Below, piece by piece: positions 1-9,900 of a stretch of DNA of 21,018 bases. Both the position numbers and the translations under genes were made by a program. This DNA is from a virus, in the IMG/VR virus record IMGVR_UViG_3300032307_000580, positions 1 through 21,018 of that record. One strand, 5' to 3'. The stretch's first letter is position 1, and each line of letters begins with the position of its first letter. Below the pieces are notes generated by a model. The model worked only from the letters and a program-made list of their open reading frames with translations. It searched no databases and was not told the origin of the DNA.

Positions 1-3000
1 AGTTGACGCTAATGGTAAAGCACAACAAATTTACAGAAGATTAGCTGATGTTGTCTGTGGTAACTTATCATCACAAGCTTCATTCGCAAGAAGGGTTGAG
101 GTAAATTCTGTCTTAGCGCCTAAAGAAATACCTATTGTTAAGGTTATACCACCTAATCCAGATCCCCCAAGAGAAATTGAGGAGAGATTTGTTTCAACTA
201 ACGTAACTAAAAGAGAGATTGCGCAAAGAATTCTAAATAAATTATTAACCGAATGTGACTATTTCGAATACTTGTCGCAAGAGGCGCCTATTGTATATGA
301 TAGTTTGAAAAGTAAGTTAAAATATTTTACACCTGCTTTCCACTCTATGACACCAGAAGGCCTAAACACTAGACTTACTTTCTTACAACAATGTATGAGG
401 CCTGGTGAAACCATAACTAAAAACCAAGGTGAGGGTAATTGTGATGCTAAAAACACCGCATTTGGTAAACCACCTGTATGCGTATTGAGAATAGGTGATT
501 TTTACCATACAAAAATTATCATTAATAACTTAAATATTAGTTACGATCCTTTAGTTTGGGATTTGAACCCAGAGGGTATCGGTGTGCAACCTATGTTAGC
601 TAAAGTTAACCTTTCATTTAAATATATTGGTGGACAAGGTCTTAGAAGATATGTTGATCAATTACAGAATGCACTATCGTTTAATTATTACGCTAACGCG
701 GATGTTTATGACGAAAGAACTTTTGCTAATACTGATAGAAGAGAAAGAGATTTAATTAACCTAGAACAAGATTTCTTCGCTCAAAATAGTTTAGATTTGA
801 TACCTATTGTTGCTCAAGCGAAATTAATAACACCTACAACAGAATTTTTACCAGTACCAGTGGGTACAATTGGTATAATAAGCCAAAGGTTGTTACCTAA
901 ATTAGCTGGTGGTACTTATTACAACTATTTAGTCGCCGCAACACCATTTAACCCAGTAACTGATTACCCAGCCGAGGCTTGCGTTATTTACCAAGGTCAA
1001 TATTATGTTAGAAAGGTAACAAAATACCCTGCAAGTGGTCCAACAATACCAACTGACACAAACACTTGGTCAATTGTTGATCACTCTAACTTTGGTGAGT
1101 TTGCATTTAGACAGGAATACGGTAGATATTACATAAGCCAATATGACATACAATATGATGGTATGTTTGGTGAGTTATATAAAACATTTGGCGAATACAT
1201 ATGGTCATTAACTGGTGAAAAATGGAGTTCTGAAGACACAGATATCTATAAAACTTTACCAGAAATTCTTAGAAAGAAGAACTATAGTAAAACTTTACCG
1301 ACAACTGGTACAACAATATCCGATATTATATCAACAATAAGCGGTAACACTATACCTCTTGGTTCTTTTAGTGGCTTAACATACTATGAGACTTTTAGAA
1401 ATATTGCTGAAGATAAAAGATATATTGAATTGGGTGATATATTTAAAACACACCCGTTATTCTTATCTAAGAATAATAATATGCCAGAAAATTTTGAAGC
1501 GTTAAAATTAAACTTACACCCACAAGAATATATGTTTAAAGTTGGTGATGGTTTAGGTTTACCTTATAATTTCACCGCTTTAACAGGCGCGACAAATAAC
1601 GGTAGAAGTACAAAATATTTCCAAGGTAGCTTTACAAACGGTTACACAAATTATTTTGACGGTGTTTCTGAAACTGGTGGTATATTCTTTAAAGAAAGTG
1701 CTAATTCACAAAAAATCTATGAGTCAATCATGGATAATTTTTCGGCTGAATTTAAAACAAAAATTAGATTAAATATATTGCCGATATGGGATAAAAAATA
1801 TGATACAAATCTTAACACATTTAACGCTTTTAATAATAAGTTAGATGATGTACATAGAATCATGTTTAGAACTTATTTATCAAACTTATTTGAGTCATAT
1901 TATAGTGGTTTAAAATCAAATGATGAAACATTAGCAAACGATTTAAATGATAAGGTTGCTAAGATGAGTGTTATTTTAGCTGGCCTATCATTACCATTGT
2001 ATGGTTATGATGCCAAATATACACAAGATGGTAAAGCTCAGTTATATGAGATAGTACCTAACGCTAAAAAGTTAGTAACCCCAGTAACAGACGCTAAGAT
2101 GTTTGGTTATAATCCGTATGACCAGTATAAGAAATTAAATATAAGTGGTGGTGAAATAATTAATTTTGCTGACGTTAAAACTATTTTCCAAAATACTTCA
2201 TCAGGGTGGGATGGTAATTCAACACCTACATTGCTTGATTATATTGGGTTAGGTAACGGTTTATATTTCTTTAAACAATTGGTTAACGAAGTTTCGGTTG
2301 GTAGTACAATAGATTCACCTATTTTTACCGATGAGTCACCTGTTATTAATGAGTATGTTAGAAACATGGAGTTTTTACAAAAGGTATTCGGCTATTCAAC
2401 GTTAGATGAATTACCTAACCAATACAACTTTAAAAATTATTTACCAAAATCTAAAGTACTTTCAGATAGTGGACCTGGTACATACAATTATTATTTTGAA
2501 ACACCATTCTCATTTAACCCAACTGAATTTGGTACATCATCTTCAGCTAGATTACTAGAAACAACTGGTGATAATTTAGTTACTAGATTATCTGACGGTA
2601 GTGTCGCTAATACGGCTAACAACTCACTTAGCGATGGTAACTATGAAATGAAATATACTTGGGAAAAGTTAAATTATGAAATGCTTGATTTCAGTAATAA
2701 AACATTAGAATTGATGTTATCGGATGAAATGGAGACTAAATTAAATGATGTTGACTTTACCTACACACCTTCATTAGATTTTGATATGCAGTTAACTGGT
2801 TTAACTGGTACAACCGCTATCGGATCAATAAGTGGTACAACAACAGGTGACACATTACCTAAATTATTGTTCTACTATGGTGATAACAAAAAACCTAATA
2901 AAGCGTTAACAGCTGTTAATTATTATTTATTTAACAAAGATAACCCAAACATCACTGGTACCGATCTACAAACAATTTTGGACCAATTAAATGAGTTACT

Positions 3001-3679
3001 TAAATACGATTTCACGATTAACGAGTCATTTATTAACGCGTTACCAGATAATAATATTTTATCATTGACTGGTGATACGACAGATGGTAAATCGGTTGAT
3101 TTAATTCATTTGTCAGCGATGCATGAGTTGATTTTCATGGAATTCATGGTTCAGTTAGACACGAATAAAAATACGCATATTGAGGCTTTAAAAACACAAT
3201 TCCTTGAATCAATATCTATTCCAGCTAATATTAAAAATAAACCTAAAAAAGTTGAGAAATACGTTGCTCAAAAAACTAAAGAAATCGAAACAACGGTTAA
3301 AGATGTATTTAATTTGATCTCTAAGTTTGTTTTAGAATTTAATAGTAGCTTAAATGACCTGTATATCTATAATCAGTCTGTTAGAGGTAATACTGTTAAA
3401 AAAATAAATAAGAATGTTTTTGGTGGGGCTGAAAATGACTACTTAAATCTTTCACCTAGCGAGATTAAAAACAAGTTAATGAAAGGTGGCGCAGAGGATT
3501 ATACTTTAACAATGAGAGAGACAAGTAAACTGGATAGTGCTATTGTTAGAAATTTAAAACTCTTTACAAAATACAAGAGTGACCCTATTATTAATATAAG
3601 TTCTGCACTTGAGGCCGAAACTGAACCAAAAAACGAAACAACTCAGTTAGCACAATTATATCCAGAATTTTACCAATAA
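1..3679 (+). CDS. Large baseplate / tail-tube-junction-like structural protein (5' partial)
   Basis: The frame is open from base 2 with no stop, so the gene begins left of the window; 1225 residues are visible. A TTG at 272 is in frame but is not a credible start, because coding sequence continues upstream of it. About residues 155-215 (bases 470-645) hold the most recognisable block: a beta-rich stretch with VLRIGDFYHTK, YDPLVWDLNPEGIGVQP and LSFKYIGG, followed by LQNALSFNYYAN. From memory, this resembles tube-associated or tube-initiator baseplate proteins of contractile tails (T4 gp48/gp54-like role). The remaining roughly 1000 residues are rich in Asn, Tyr and Thr and unrecognised; the C-terminal 200 look more helical and charged. 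The gp53-like gene follows 11 nt downstream, which supports a baseplate role. The virion assignment is fairly safe; the exact T4 equivalent is inference. Confidence 0.72.
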   Translation, partial: VDANGKAQQIYRRLADVVCGNLSSQASFARRVEVNSVLAPKEIPIVKVIPPNPDPPREIEERFVSTNVTKREIAQRILNKLLTECDYFEYLSQEAPIVYDSLKSKLKYFTPAFHSMTPEGLNTRLTFLQQCMRPGETITKNQGEGNCDAKNTAFGKPPVCVLRIGDFYHTKIIINNLNISYDPLVWDLNPEGIGVQPMLAKVNLSFKYIGGQGLRRYVDQLQNALSFNYYANADVYDERTFANTDRRERDLINLEQDFFAQNSLDLIPIVAQAKLITPTTEFLPVPVGTIGIISQRLLPKLAGGTYYNYLVAATPFNPVTDYPAEACVIYQGQYYVRKVTKYPASGPTIPTDTNTWSIVDHSNFGEFAFRQEYGRYYISQYDIQYDGMFGELYKTFGEYIWSLTGEKWSSEDTDIYKTLPEILRKKNYSKTLPTTGTTISDIISTISGNTIPLGSFSGLTYYETFRNIAEDKRYIELGDIFKTHPLFLSKNNNMPENFEALKLNLHPQEYMFKVGDGLGLPYNFTALTGATNNGRSTKYFQGSFTNGYTNYFDGVSETGGIFFKESANSQKIYESIMDNFSAEFKTKIRLNILPIWDKKYDTNLNTFNAFNNKLDDVHRIMFRTYLSNLFESYYSGLKSNDETLANDLNDKVAKMSVILAGLSLPLYGYDAKYTQDGKAQLYEIVPNAKKLVTPVTDAKMFGYNPYDQYKKLNISGGEIINFADVKTIFQNTSSGWDGNSTPTLLDYIGLGNGLYFFKQLVNEVSVGSTIDSPIFTDESPVINEYVRNMEFLQKVFGYSTLDELPNQYNFKNYLPKSKVLSDSGPGTYNYYFETPFSFNPTEFGTSSSARLLETTGDNLVTRLSDGSVANTANNSLSDGNYEMKYTWEKLNYEMLDFSNKTLELMLSDEMETKLNDVDFTYTPSLDFDMQLTGLTGTTAIGSISGTTTGDTLPKLLFYYGDNKKPNKALTAVNYYLFNKDNPNITGTDLQTILDQLNELLKYDFTINESFINALPDNNILSLTGDTTDGKSVDLIHLSAMHELIFMEFMVQLDTNKNTHIEALKTQFLESISIPANIKNKPKKVEKYVAQKTKEIETTVKDVFNLISKFVLEFNSSLNDLYIYNQSVRGNTVKKINKNVFGGAENDYLNLSPSEIKNKLMKGGAEDYTLTMRETSKLDSAIVRNLKLFTKYKSDPIINISSALEAETEPKNETTQLAQLYPEFYQ

Positions 3680-3690
3680 ATTAAACAAAA

Positions 3691-4014
3691 ATGGCTTTAA
3701 ATTATTTCAATAGGTATAGAAAATTAAATAGTGATGAAAAAAGAGTTTCACCACCTTTTATTAAATTGGATGCTAAACAAAGTGATAAGTTTACCACTTA
3801 TACTGTTAATAAAAGTAGACTCGATAAACTTAGCCAACAGCATTACGGCGCGCCATATTATGGTTGGTTAATATTAATGGCTAACCCAGAATTGGGGTCA
3901 AGTGAATGGGAGTTTCCAGATAATTCAACAATAAGAATACCATACCCGTTACAGGAAACACTTAGGGAGTATGAAACTAAATTAAAAAATAGGTTGGATT
4001 ATTATGGCGGTTAA
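3691..4014 (+). CDS. 53: Baseplate wedge protein, gp53-like (LysM-type fold)
   Basis: A 107-residue protein resembling the T4 gp53 baseplate wedge family, which joins wedges around the hub and has a LysM-like core. About residues 36-90 show the pattern: YTVNKSRLDKLSQQHYG, then a Trp-containing segment (YYGWLILMANPEL), then a Pro-rich end with IRIPYPLQ. This is the layout 'dwells at a position, residue W, then a P-x-G/P-x-x-I-x-I-P' seen in LysM-like tail proteins. The ATG follows an A-rich leader (attaaacaaaa) with no Shine-Dalgarno, 11 nt after the previous stop. The last 11 nt overlap the next gene, so the two are probably translationally coupled. It is shorter than T4 gp53 (about 196 residues), so only the core is present. 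No cysteines or membrane segments are seen. Confidence 0.75.
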   Translation: MALNYFNRYRKLNSDEKRVSPPFIKLDAKQSDKFTTYTVNKSRLDKLSQQHYGAPYYGWLILMANPELGSSEWEFPDNSTIRIPYPLQETLREYETKLKNRLDYYGG

Positions 4015-6904
4015 TTATGATGAAAAAATATTATCGACATTTGGTAAAAGAACAACAAGAGTTGGTGAATCAGAAAATCTATCAAGAGGAGTTTTTGTTG
4101 TCGACCCAAACAAGGTTGTAACTGAAGATGATACGATAATACCTAGATACGTTAAACAGGAAGATATGGTTATGTATGCAAACATAACCGCAAGATTAAA
4201 CCCTGATAGCGCGATTATTGATGATGGTACCGATAATAGTAAGGTGATTACTATCGGTAGAGTTGGTGTTAATTTTTTGAACCCATTAGCTAAAGCCCCT
4301 AAAGATAATTTAGGTAATGTTGTTTTTGGTGACAAAAAAAATAAAGATTACTTCACAACTGAGTGGTCTGATTATTTTACCTCTAACGCTGAACAAGGAT
4401 CGTATTTCGATCCAGAAACATTCGGTATATCAAACATAGACGTAACACATAACGCCAGTTTAACACCGATCATTAAAATTGAGTTTATTGACGTACAAGG
4501 TAGAACATTACTTGAAAGAGGCGATGACCCAACAAACCCATATAACATATTTTATAGATTCCCGTACCCTTTATTTACTTTAACGATTAAAGGTTATTTT
4601 GGTAAAGCTATTGAATACCCATTATCGATGACAAAAACGTCAACAACGTTCGACTCATCAACAGGTAATTACATAATCAGAGCCGAGTTCTTATCAAGAA
4701 CTTTTTCAATATACAACAACTTTTTGACGATATACGCATATGCGGCGCCATATATGTATGAAAGAACCGATGTCCCTAAAAGTTATTTAGGTAAAAGATT
4801 ATTAACAGCATTGTACCAGAAACAAAACGCTAAATATGCTGAGATTTATGGTACTGGTACAACCGAGTACCTTAAACACGAGTTTGTTAAATACCCAACC
4901 ATTCTTGATTTAACAAGAGCGCAAACTGTTCTTGGCTATGAAACTTTAGCTGTTGATGAAAAATTGAAACAAATTAACACTGATAAAGAAAAAGCTCTAA
5001 ACTGGAATGGTCAGTTAGAAGCTGCGTATACTAGTGGCGTTAACTCCCAAGCCCTTATATGGGAATCCATTTTAAAAAAAGGTGATGGTGATAAATTTTA
5101 TTTAACGCAAGAAACAATTGAACAGTTAAAATCGGATGAACTAATTAATTTATCCGCGATTAATTTTCCAGACCCAAACCCATACTTTATATATTCTGAT
5201 TATTCTAATGTTTTAACAACAATGAATGATGGTGATGGTGCTGTTAGCACTGAACTAAAAACGGCGATCTATAAAAATATTATAAACAACACTAGTTTAC
5301 CAGATGCATATAAAAAGGGTATTGTACAAGACGATTTAAAAACAATTCTACAAGAAAGTTTATTGTTAATTTACTACACCGATTCAAATGATGAATCTGA
5401 GTTAAGCAAAATTTATTATACAAAAACATATTTTGATATCCTACATAAAACCGTAAGTAAGACAATAGCTGAATTTTACGATAAAGAAGAAAATAGAGTT
5501 ATTGATGAGCTAGGGTTTCAATTAAAAGGGCAACTTGGTTATGTACCAAACATGTCGAACGTTCTGCGCATATTAATGAATAATATGCAGATATTTCTAA
5601 CAATGTTAAATTTAGTTGCTTTAAATGCGGCTAAACAGATAGAGTCGGATTCGGAAAGAATGGGCAACCAAAGCAAATTTGGTGAATATGAGGTTGATAT
5701 AAACTCACCCGACCTCAAAAGATTTTATCCGTTCCCTAATTATTTCCAAAAGAAGTTTGATGCAGATACTGATGATTTTGTTTGGGAAAAAATATATCCG
5801 TGGACGAGTAAAACAGTAAACTGGTTCGAAGTTCAGTTTGTTGAAGAGGTTTATAACGCGTTAAAACGTATTTCAGAGATAAAGGGTATTGATAGTCAAA
5901 CAGAGGCTGATATCTTGTTCCAATTAGAACAAGTTAAAAAGATCAAAAACTCAACTATTGGTGAGAAAAGAATGGCTTTATTGACGACTTTGTTGGTTGT
6001 TAATAATTTAGAGTATTACAATGACCAACAAACACCAAGAGAAACAGGGTTTGAGTTTATGGAAAAAATCTTAATGTTCTCAACATTAGGGTTTATTAAC
6101 ACAGCTGGTGATGTAACTAAGATAAATGATATAACAAAATTATTTGTTGATCATGAGTTTGATTTAATTGAAAGAAGATATCAAAACAAAGAGCCTAATG
6201 ATTTGCATCAGTTTTATAATGATTTGAGTGTGTTCACTGATTGGGGAGTTGATCCAGCTGGTGAATGGCCAACAAATTATGATAGAATATGTTCCGAATT
6301 GGTAAATGGTTCTGCGCTAGACACGACAGACCCAACTGGACAAGCAACTTTTGGTGTTACAACAAATAATACAGCTATTGTTAATAACATAAACAATTTA
6401 CTACCAGAGTTTAAGGCTGTATTGGCCACTAATTACACTATGGATCAGTTAAAGGAATTATATGCTAAAGTTGACGCTATTATAAATAGCGCAACGGATA
6501 TTAACGAATTTAGAAAATTATACCAGTATAATCCTTTAAGATATAAAAACAGGAAAAACATTAACCCTAATCAAACGGTTAGAGCTTTATTTTTTGATGG
6601 TTTAGACGCACATGATCAATATGATGGTTTTAGTGATCATTTAAATGATTACGGAAATAAATTGGATGCATATAAAAAGACGTCTTTAGTTTCTGCTAAT
6701 AATGGTTATTTTTATTCTTTGAACACCCAAAAAGGTGATGTTTTAAATTTCACAATTGACGGTAAAGTTGAGGCGAATGATGTAAACTCAACACCCCTAA
6801 CCTTTGCCTTGAAAACCGATAATTTATTTAAAACAGAAGGAACTGTGTTAGATAGTAGTAAAAAAATAACAAATGGGACTAAATATAGTAAAGTAAGAAT
6901 ATAA
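4004..6904 (+). CDS. Baseplate-associated structural protein, 966 aa
   Basis: The ATG at 4004 lies inside the end of the gp53-like gene (11-nt overlap), and the stop abuts the next ATG (TAA then ATG at 6905), so this belongs to the baseplate operon. The N-terminal third is beta-rich. About residues 145-250 hold a distinctive block: IIKIEFIDVQGRTLLERGD, then YRFPYPLFTLTIKGYFGKA and a return strand ending in a YAYAAPYMY segment. The pattern of a short domain followed by a G-rich, aromatic beta-barrel suggests a hub or wedge beta-domain, but I cannot match it confidently to a named T4 gene. Residues about 300-700 are mixed helical and include an L/M/N-rich helix (LGYVPNMSNVLRILMNNMQI). No enzyme motif or transmembrane anchor stands out. 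The structural call rests mainly on position and composition; the alternative is a hub-linked protein of unknown role. Confidence 0.6.
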   Translation: MAVNYDEKILSTFGKRTTRVGESENLSRGVFVVDPNKVVTEDDTIIPRYVKQEDMVMYANITARLNPDSAIIDDGTDNSKVITIGRVGVNFLNPLAKAPKDNLGNVVFGDKKNKDYFTTEWSDYFTSNAEQGSYFDPETFGISNIDVTHNASLTPIIKIEFIDVQGRTLLERGDDPTNPYNIFYRFPYPLFTLTIKGYFGKAIEYPLSMTKTSTTFDSSTGNYIIRAEFLSRTFSIYNNFLTIYAYAAPYMYERTDVPKSYLGKRLLTALYQKQNAKYAEIYGTGTTEYLKHEFVKYPTILDLTRAQTVLGYETLAVDEKLKQINTDKEKALNWNGQLEAAYTSGVNSQALIWESILKKGDGDKFYLTQETIEQLKSDELINLSAINFPDPNPYFIYSDYSNVLTTMNDGDGAVSTELKTAIYKNIINNTSLPDAYKKGIVQDDLKTILQESLLLIYYTDSNDESELSKIYYTKTYFDILHKTVSKTIAEFYDKEENRVIDELGFQLKGQLGYVPNMSNVLRILMNNMQIFLTMLNLVALNAAKQIESDSERMGNQSKFGEYEVDINSPDLKRFYPFPNYFQKKFDADTDDFVWEKIYPWTSKTVNWFEVQFVEEVYNALKRISEIKGIDSQTEADILFQLEQVKKIKNSTIGEKRMALLTTLLVVNNLEYYNDQQTPRETGFEFMEKILMFSTLGFINTAGDVTKINDITKLFVDHEFDLIERRYQNKEPNDLHQFYNDLSVFTDWGVDPAGEWPTNYDRICSELVNGSALDTTDPTGQATFGVTTNNTAIVNNINNLLPEFKAVLATNYTMDQLKELYAKVDAIINSATDINEFRKLYQYNPLRYKNRKNINPNQTVRALFFDGLDAHDQYDGFSDHLNDYGNKLDAYKKTSLVSANNGYFYSLNTQKGDVLNFTIDGKVEANDVNSTPLTFALKTDNLFKTEGTVLDSSKKITNGTKYSKVRI

Positions 6905-9900
6905 ATGGCGTCATCTTTATCAAATTATTTAAACCAGAGATATCTGGGTAGCACCGAAAACGATTTAGTGTCTTTGATGTCAAAAGCGTATGATGAGTAT
7001 AACAATAATACCATAAAAACGGTATACGGTAATTACCCATTTTCAGATGACAAATTAACCTCACCAAGAATTATAGGGGTAACTTACCCCACTAATTATA
7101 CACCGATTAATCACGCAATATTTGCACAAAATATTGTTAATGAAAGTAAAACGGGTAGGTTATTTAAAACCGCGCAACTTTTCATCGGTAGTTTGGGAAC
7201 TGCGTCTAATAACGGTAAATTATCACCAGCGCAATTGGCTAAACTATTTAGAACCTCTCAAGGTTTGATCGAGGTCCCAATCCACCTCATACTGTATATT
7301 GGTGGTTTATATGATTTTTATTATTACGGTCAAGCCGATAATGATATTAATTTGGGTTTAATTAATGGTTTAACTAATAAAAACGGCCAAGATATTTTAT
7401 CGGATGATTTATTATTAAATAAACATTACGGTTCATACGCTTTTAGCGATACTATTGACCCTGGTTTAAAAGCCGCAACATTACCTTTTTTGAAACCACT
7501 AACACCAAGATTTATTGACGACTTAATGTTGTTTGACTATGAATCTTATAAGGATACTAGTACACCTAGGAACTATGTGGATACTTACTATGATTATGAG
7601 TTTAGGAAAGATATTTCATTAAGTAACAACATATCATCACATATACCATTCTCTGGTTATGGTGTGTTGAATAATTATTTGAACTCAATGTCATACCTTT
7701 ATTTTGGTGAAGGGCTTGACGGTCAAGTGACTGAAAATACTAACTTAAATGAGGATAAATTACCATACCATATTATCGGTAATTTTAGGGGTAAATTAAA
7801 AACATTTAAAACATATAACGATCAAAATATAAACTTCCTGGGTTCGTATAATAGTTACGGCCCATCTGTTAAATTTGAAATAAGTGCACCTGAATCGGAT
7901 TTAAACACAATAACAGGTTCATTAACATTTGATAATGATTTTATTTTTACGGATAAAAACAATAAAGAAAAAATAGAATTTTTCCTTCTTTTATCGAAAA
8001 TAAAAGCTAATTTCCTTGGTGGGCACATTGATACTGTTGATGTATATAATACCGTTAGAAAATTATGTACAGTTAACAATTTAAAAGCTAAACAAGATGA
8101 GATTGAAATTCCAGATTTTATAACTCTTTTAATACATAGTTTGATGCCGCCAGACGGTGTTGAACCTGATGAAGGTTTTAATAGACTTAATCGAAACCTA
8201 AATATTTTAGATAAATACAACGTTGATTTTAGGTCGTTTAATGGCTTTATAGATGTTAAAACAAACGAGTATTTCGAACTATATCAGTTAATCTTTATGA
8301 TCAACAATTTAACTGGTAATGATCTATATGACTTTATGTCAAGATTTTTAATATCTATTTGGTCGAGAGAATTCAACCAAAAAGAGAGAAATAAATTGAG
8401 ACCACTTGATTCAAAAGGTACATTCGTTGTTTACCCAAGTTCTGGTGGTGACATAGATATTAAAAACCTATTCACTCAAAATGATGATCCGAGTGTTTAT
8501 CTAAGTGAAACAAAATCATTTAAAGACGCAAAATATCAGTACCAAAAAACAAATGTAGTTCACACAATATTTCAAACGCAGGGCGATGCTTACTTATCAA
8601 CGCTTAGATATAATGATGGATCTTTTTCAGAGTATTATGATGTATCTAATGATGTTTTAAAAAGATATGGTAACGATACACAAATGCTGTATTCCAAAAT
8701 TAACCCTGGTCTAGCTGAATTTATTGACGTTAATAACAATGTAAACAAATTCTCAGAAAGATTTACAATACCTTTGGTTAACCCTTCTTTAGATAATTCG
8801 CTATTAAACAGATTTACACCAGTTTATTTTAGACCAGAAAACGCGCCAACAGATGGTATCGCAATCAATTATTTTGATAGATATGATGACGTTTATGTAA
8901 CAGCTGATACAACTGACCCTGAAGGTATAAAAAAACTTAAATTTGATAATAAATCTTTAATCTACAACACAAGTAGGTTGTTCTGGTTTGACACACCTAA
9001 ATACAACAACGTAACAACACCAGAAGTACTTAGATTCGCACCCAAAAACCAAACAGAAAAACCTAGTTTAATTTCTGTTGATTATTTAGAATACGCACAT
9101 TTTAATTTAAAGAATAGGAGTGTTTATAATTATACAGAAGGTGAGATTTTTTACAACACAAATAGTAATCAAATTACAACATATAATGAATTTAAATCTG
9201 GTTTAAATCTATACATCACTCAAGATGTTAGTCATAGCGCTAAGGAATTATCTAACCGCTTTTCCGATAACCAACAACAACAAGAGCAACAATCAGCTAA
9301 AGCATTGTTAGACGTATTTGATGTTGATAAATTAGAGGATTTTAGAACACTATTTAAAAAGTTTAGTGATGTAACACAAGAATCTTACTTTACAAAAACG
9401 TTTAATACTTTTGATTTTAAATCATTACTTAAACACACAACCATGTTTGGGTACACTAATTTACCTAATTCACTCACTTTAGGTGATAGATCGTTTAGTA
9501 AGGATGAATTATTAGCTTTGTTATGTGGTTACTCAGGTAATTTTATAGAATTTGCTTCAAACACAGGTTTATCAAAAGTAATTAACACCGCTTTAACTCT
9601 TGGACAAGAAGATAAGGCTAGGTTTGTTATAGATGAGTTTTTAAACGCGAAGATAACAGTTAACAATTACTCAACAGCTGGGCCGTTATCGATCGAAACT
9701 ACTGACGTTAACAACCCAAATGGTTTAAGGTTAAACTCCTTCGTCTTTAACCCAATAGTAGCGTATTCATCAAACACCAGGACATATGAAAATATAGTTG
9801 CGTCTTTAGGTGATGTTTTATTATTTAGAACAATACTATTTGGTGACCAAAATATAACATCATATAGCGAAAACATCGCCGACTTAGATAAATTAATAAA

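Noticed and set aside
272-3679. A start at TTG 272 for the first gene.
   Set aside because: The frame is open and coding-like from base 2, so the gene begins outside the window and 272 is just the first start-like codon.
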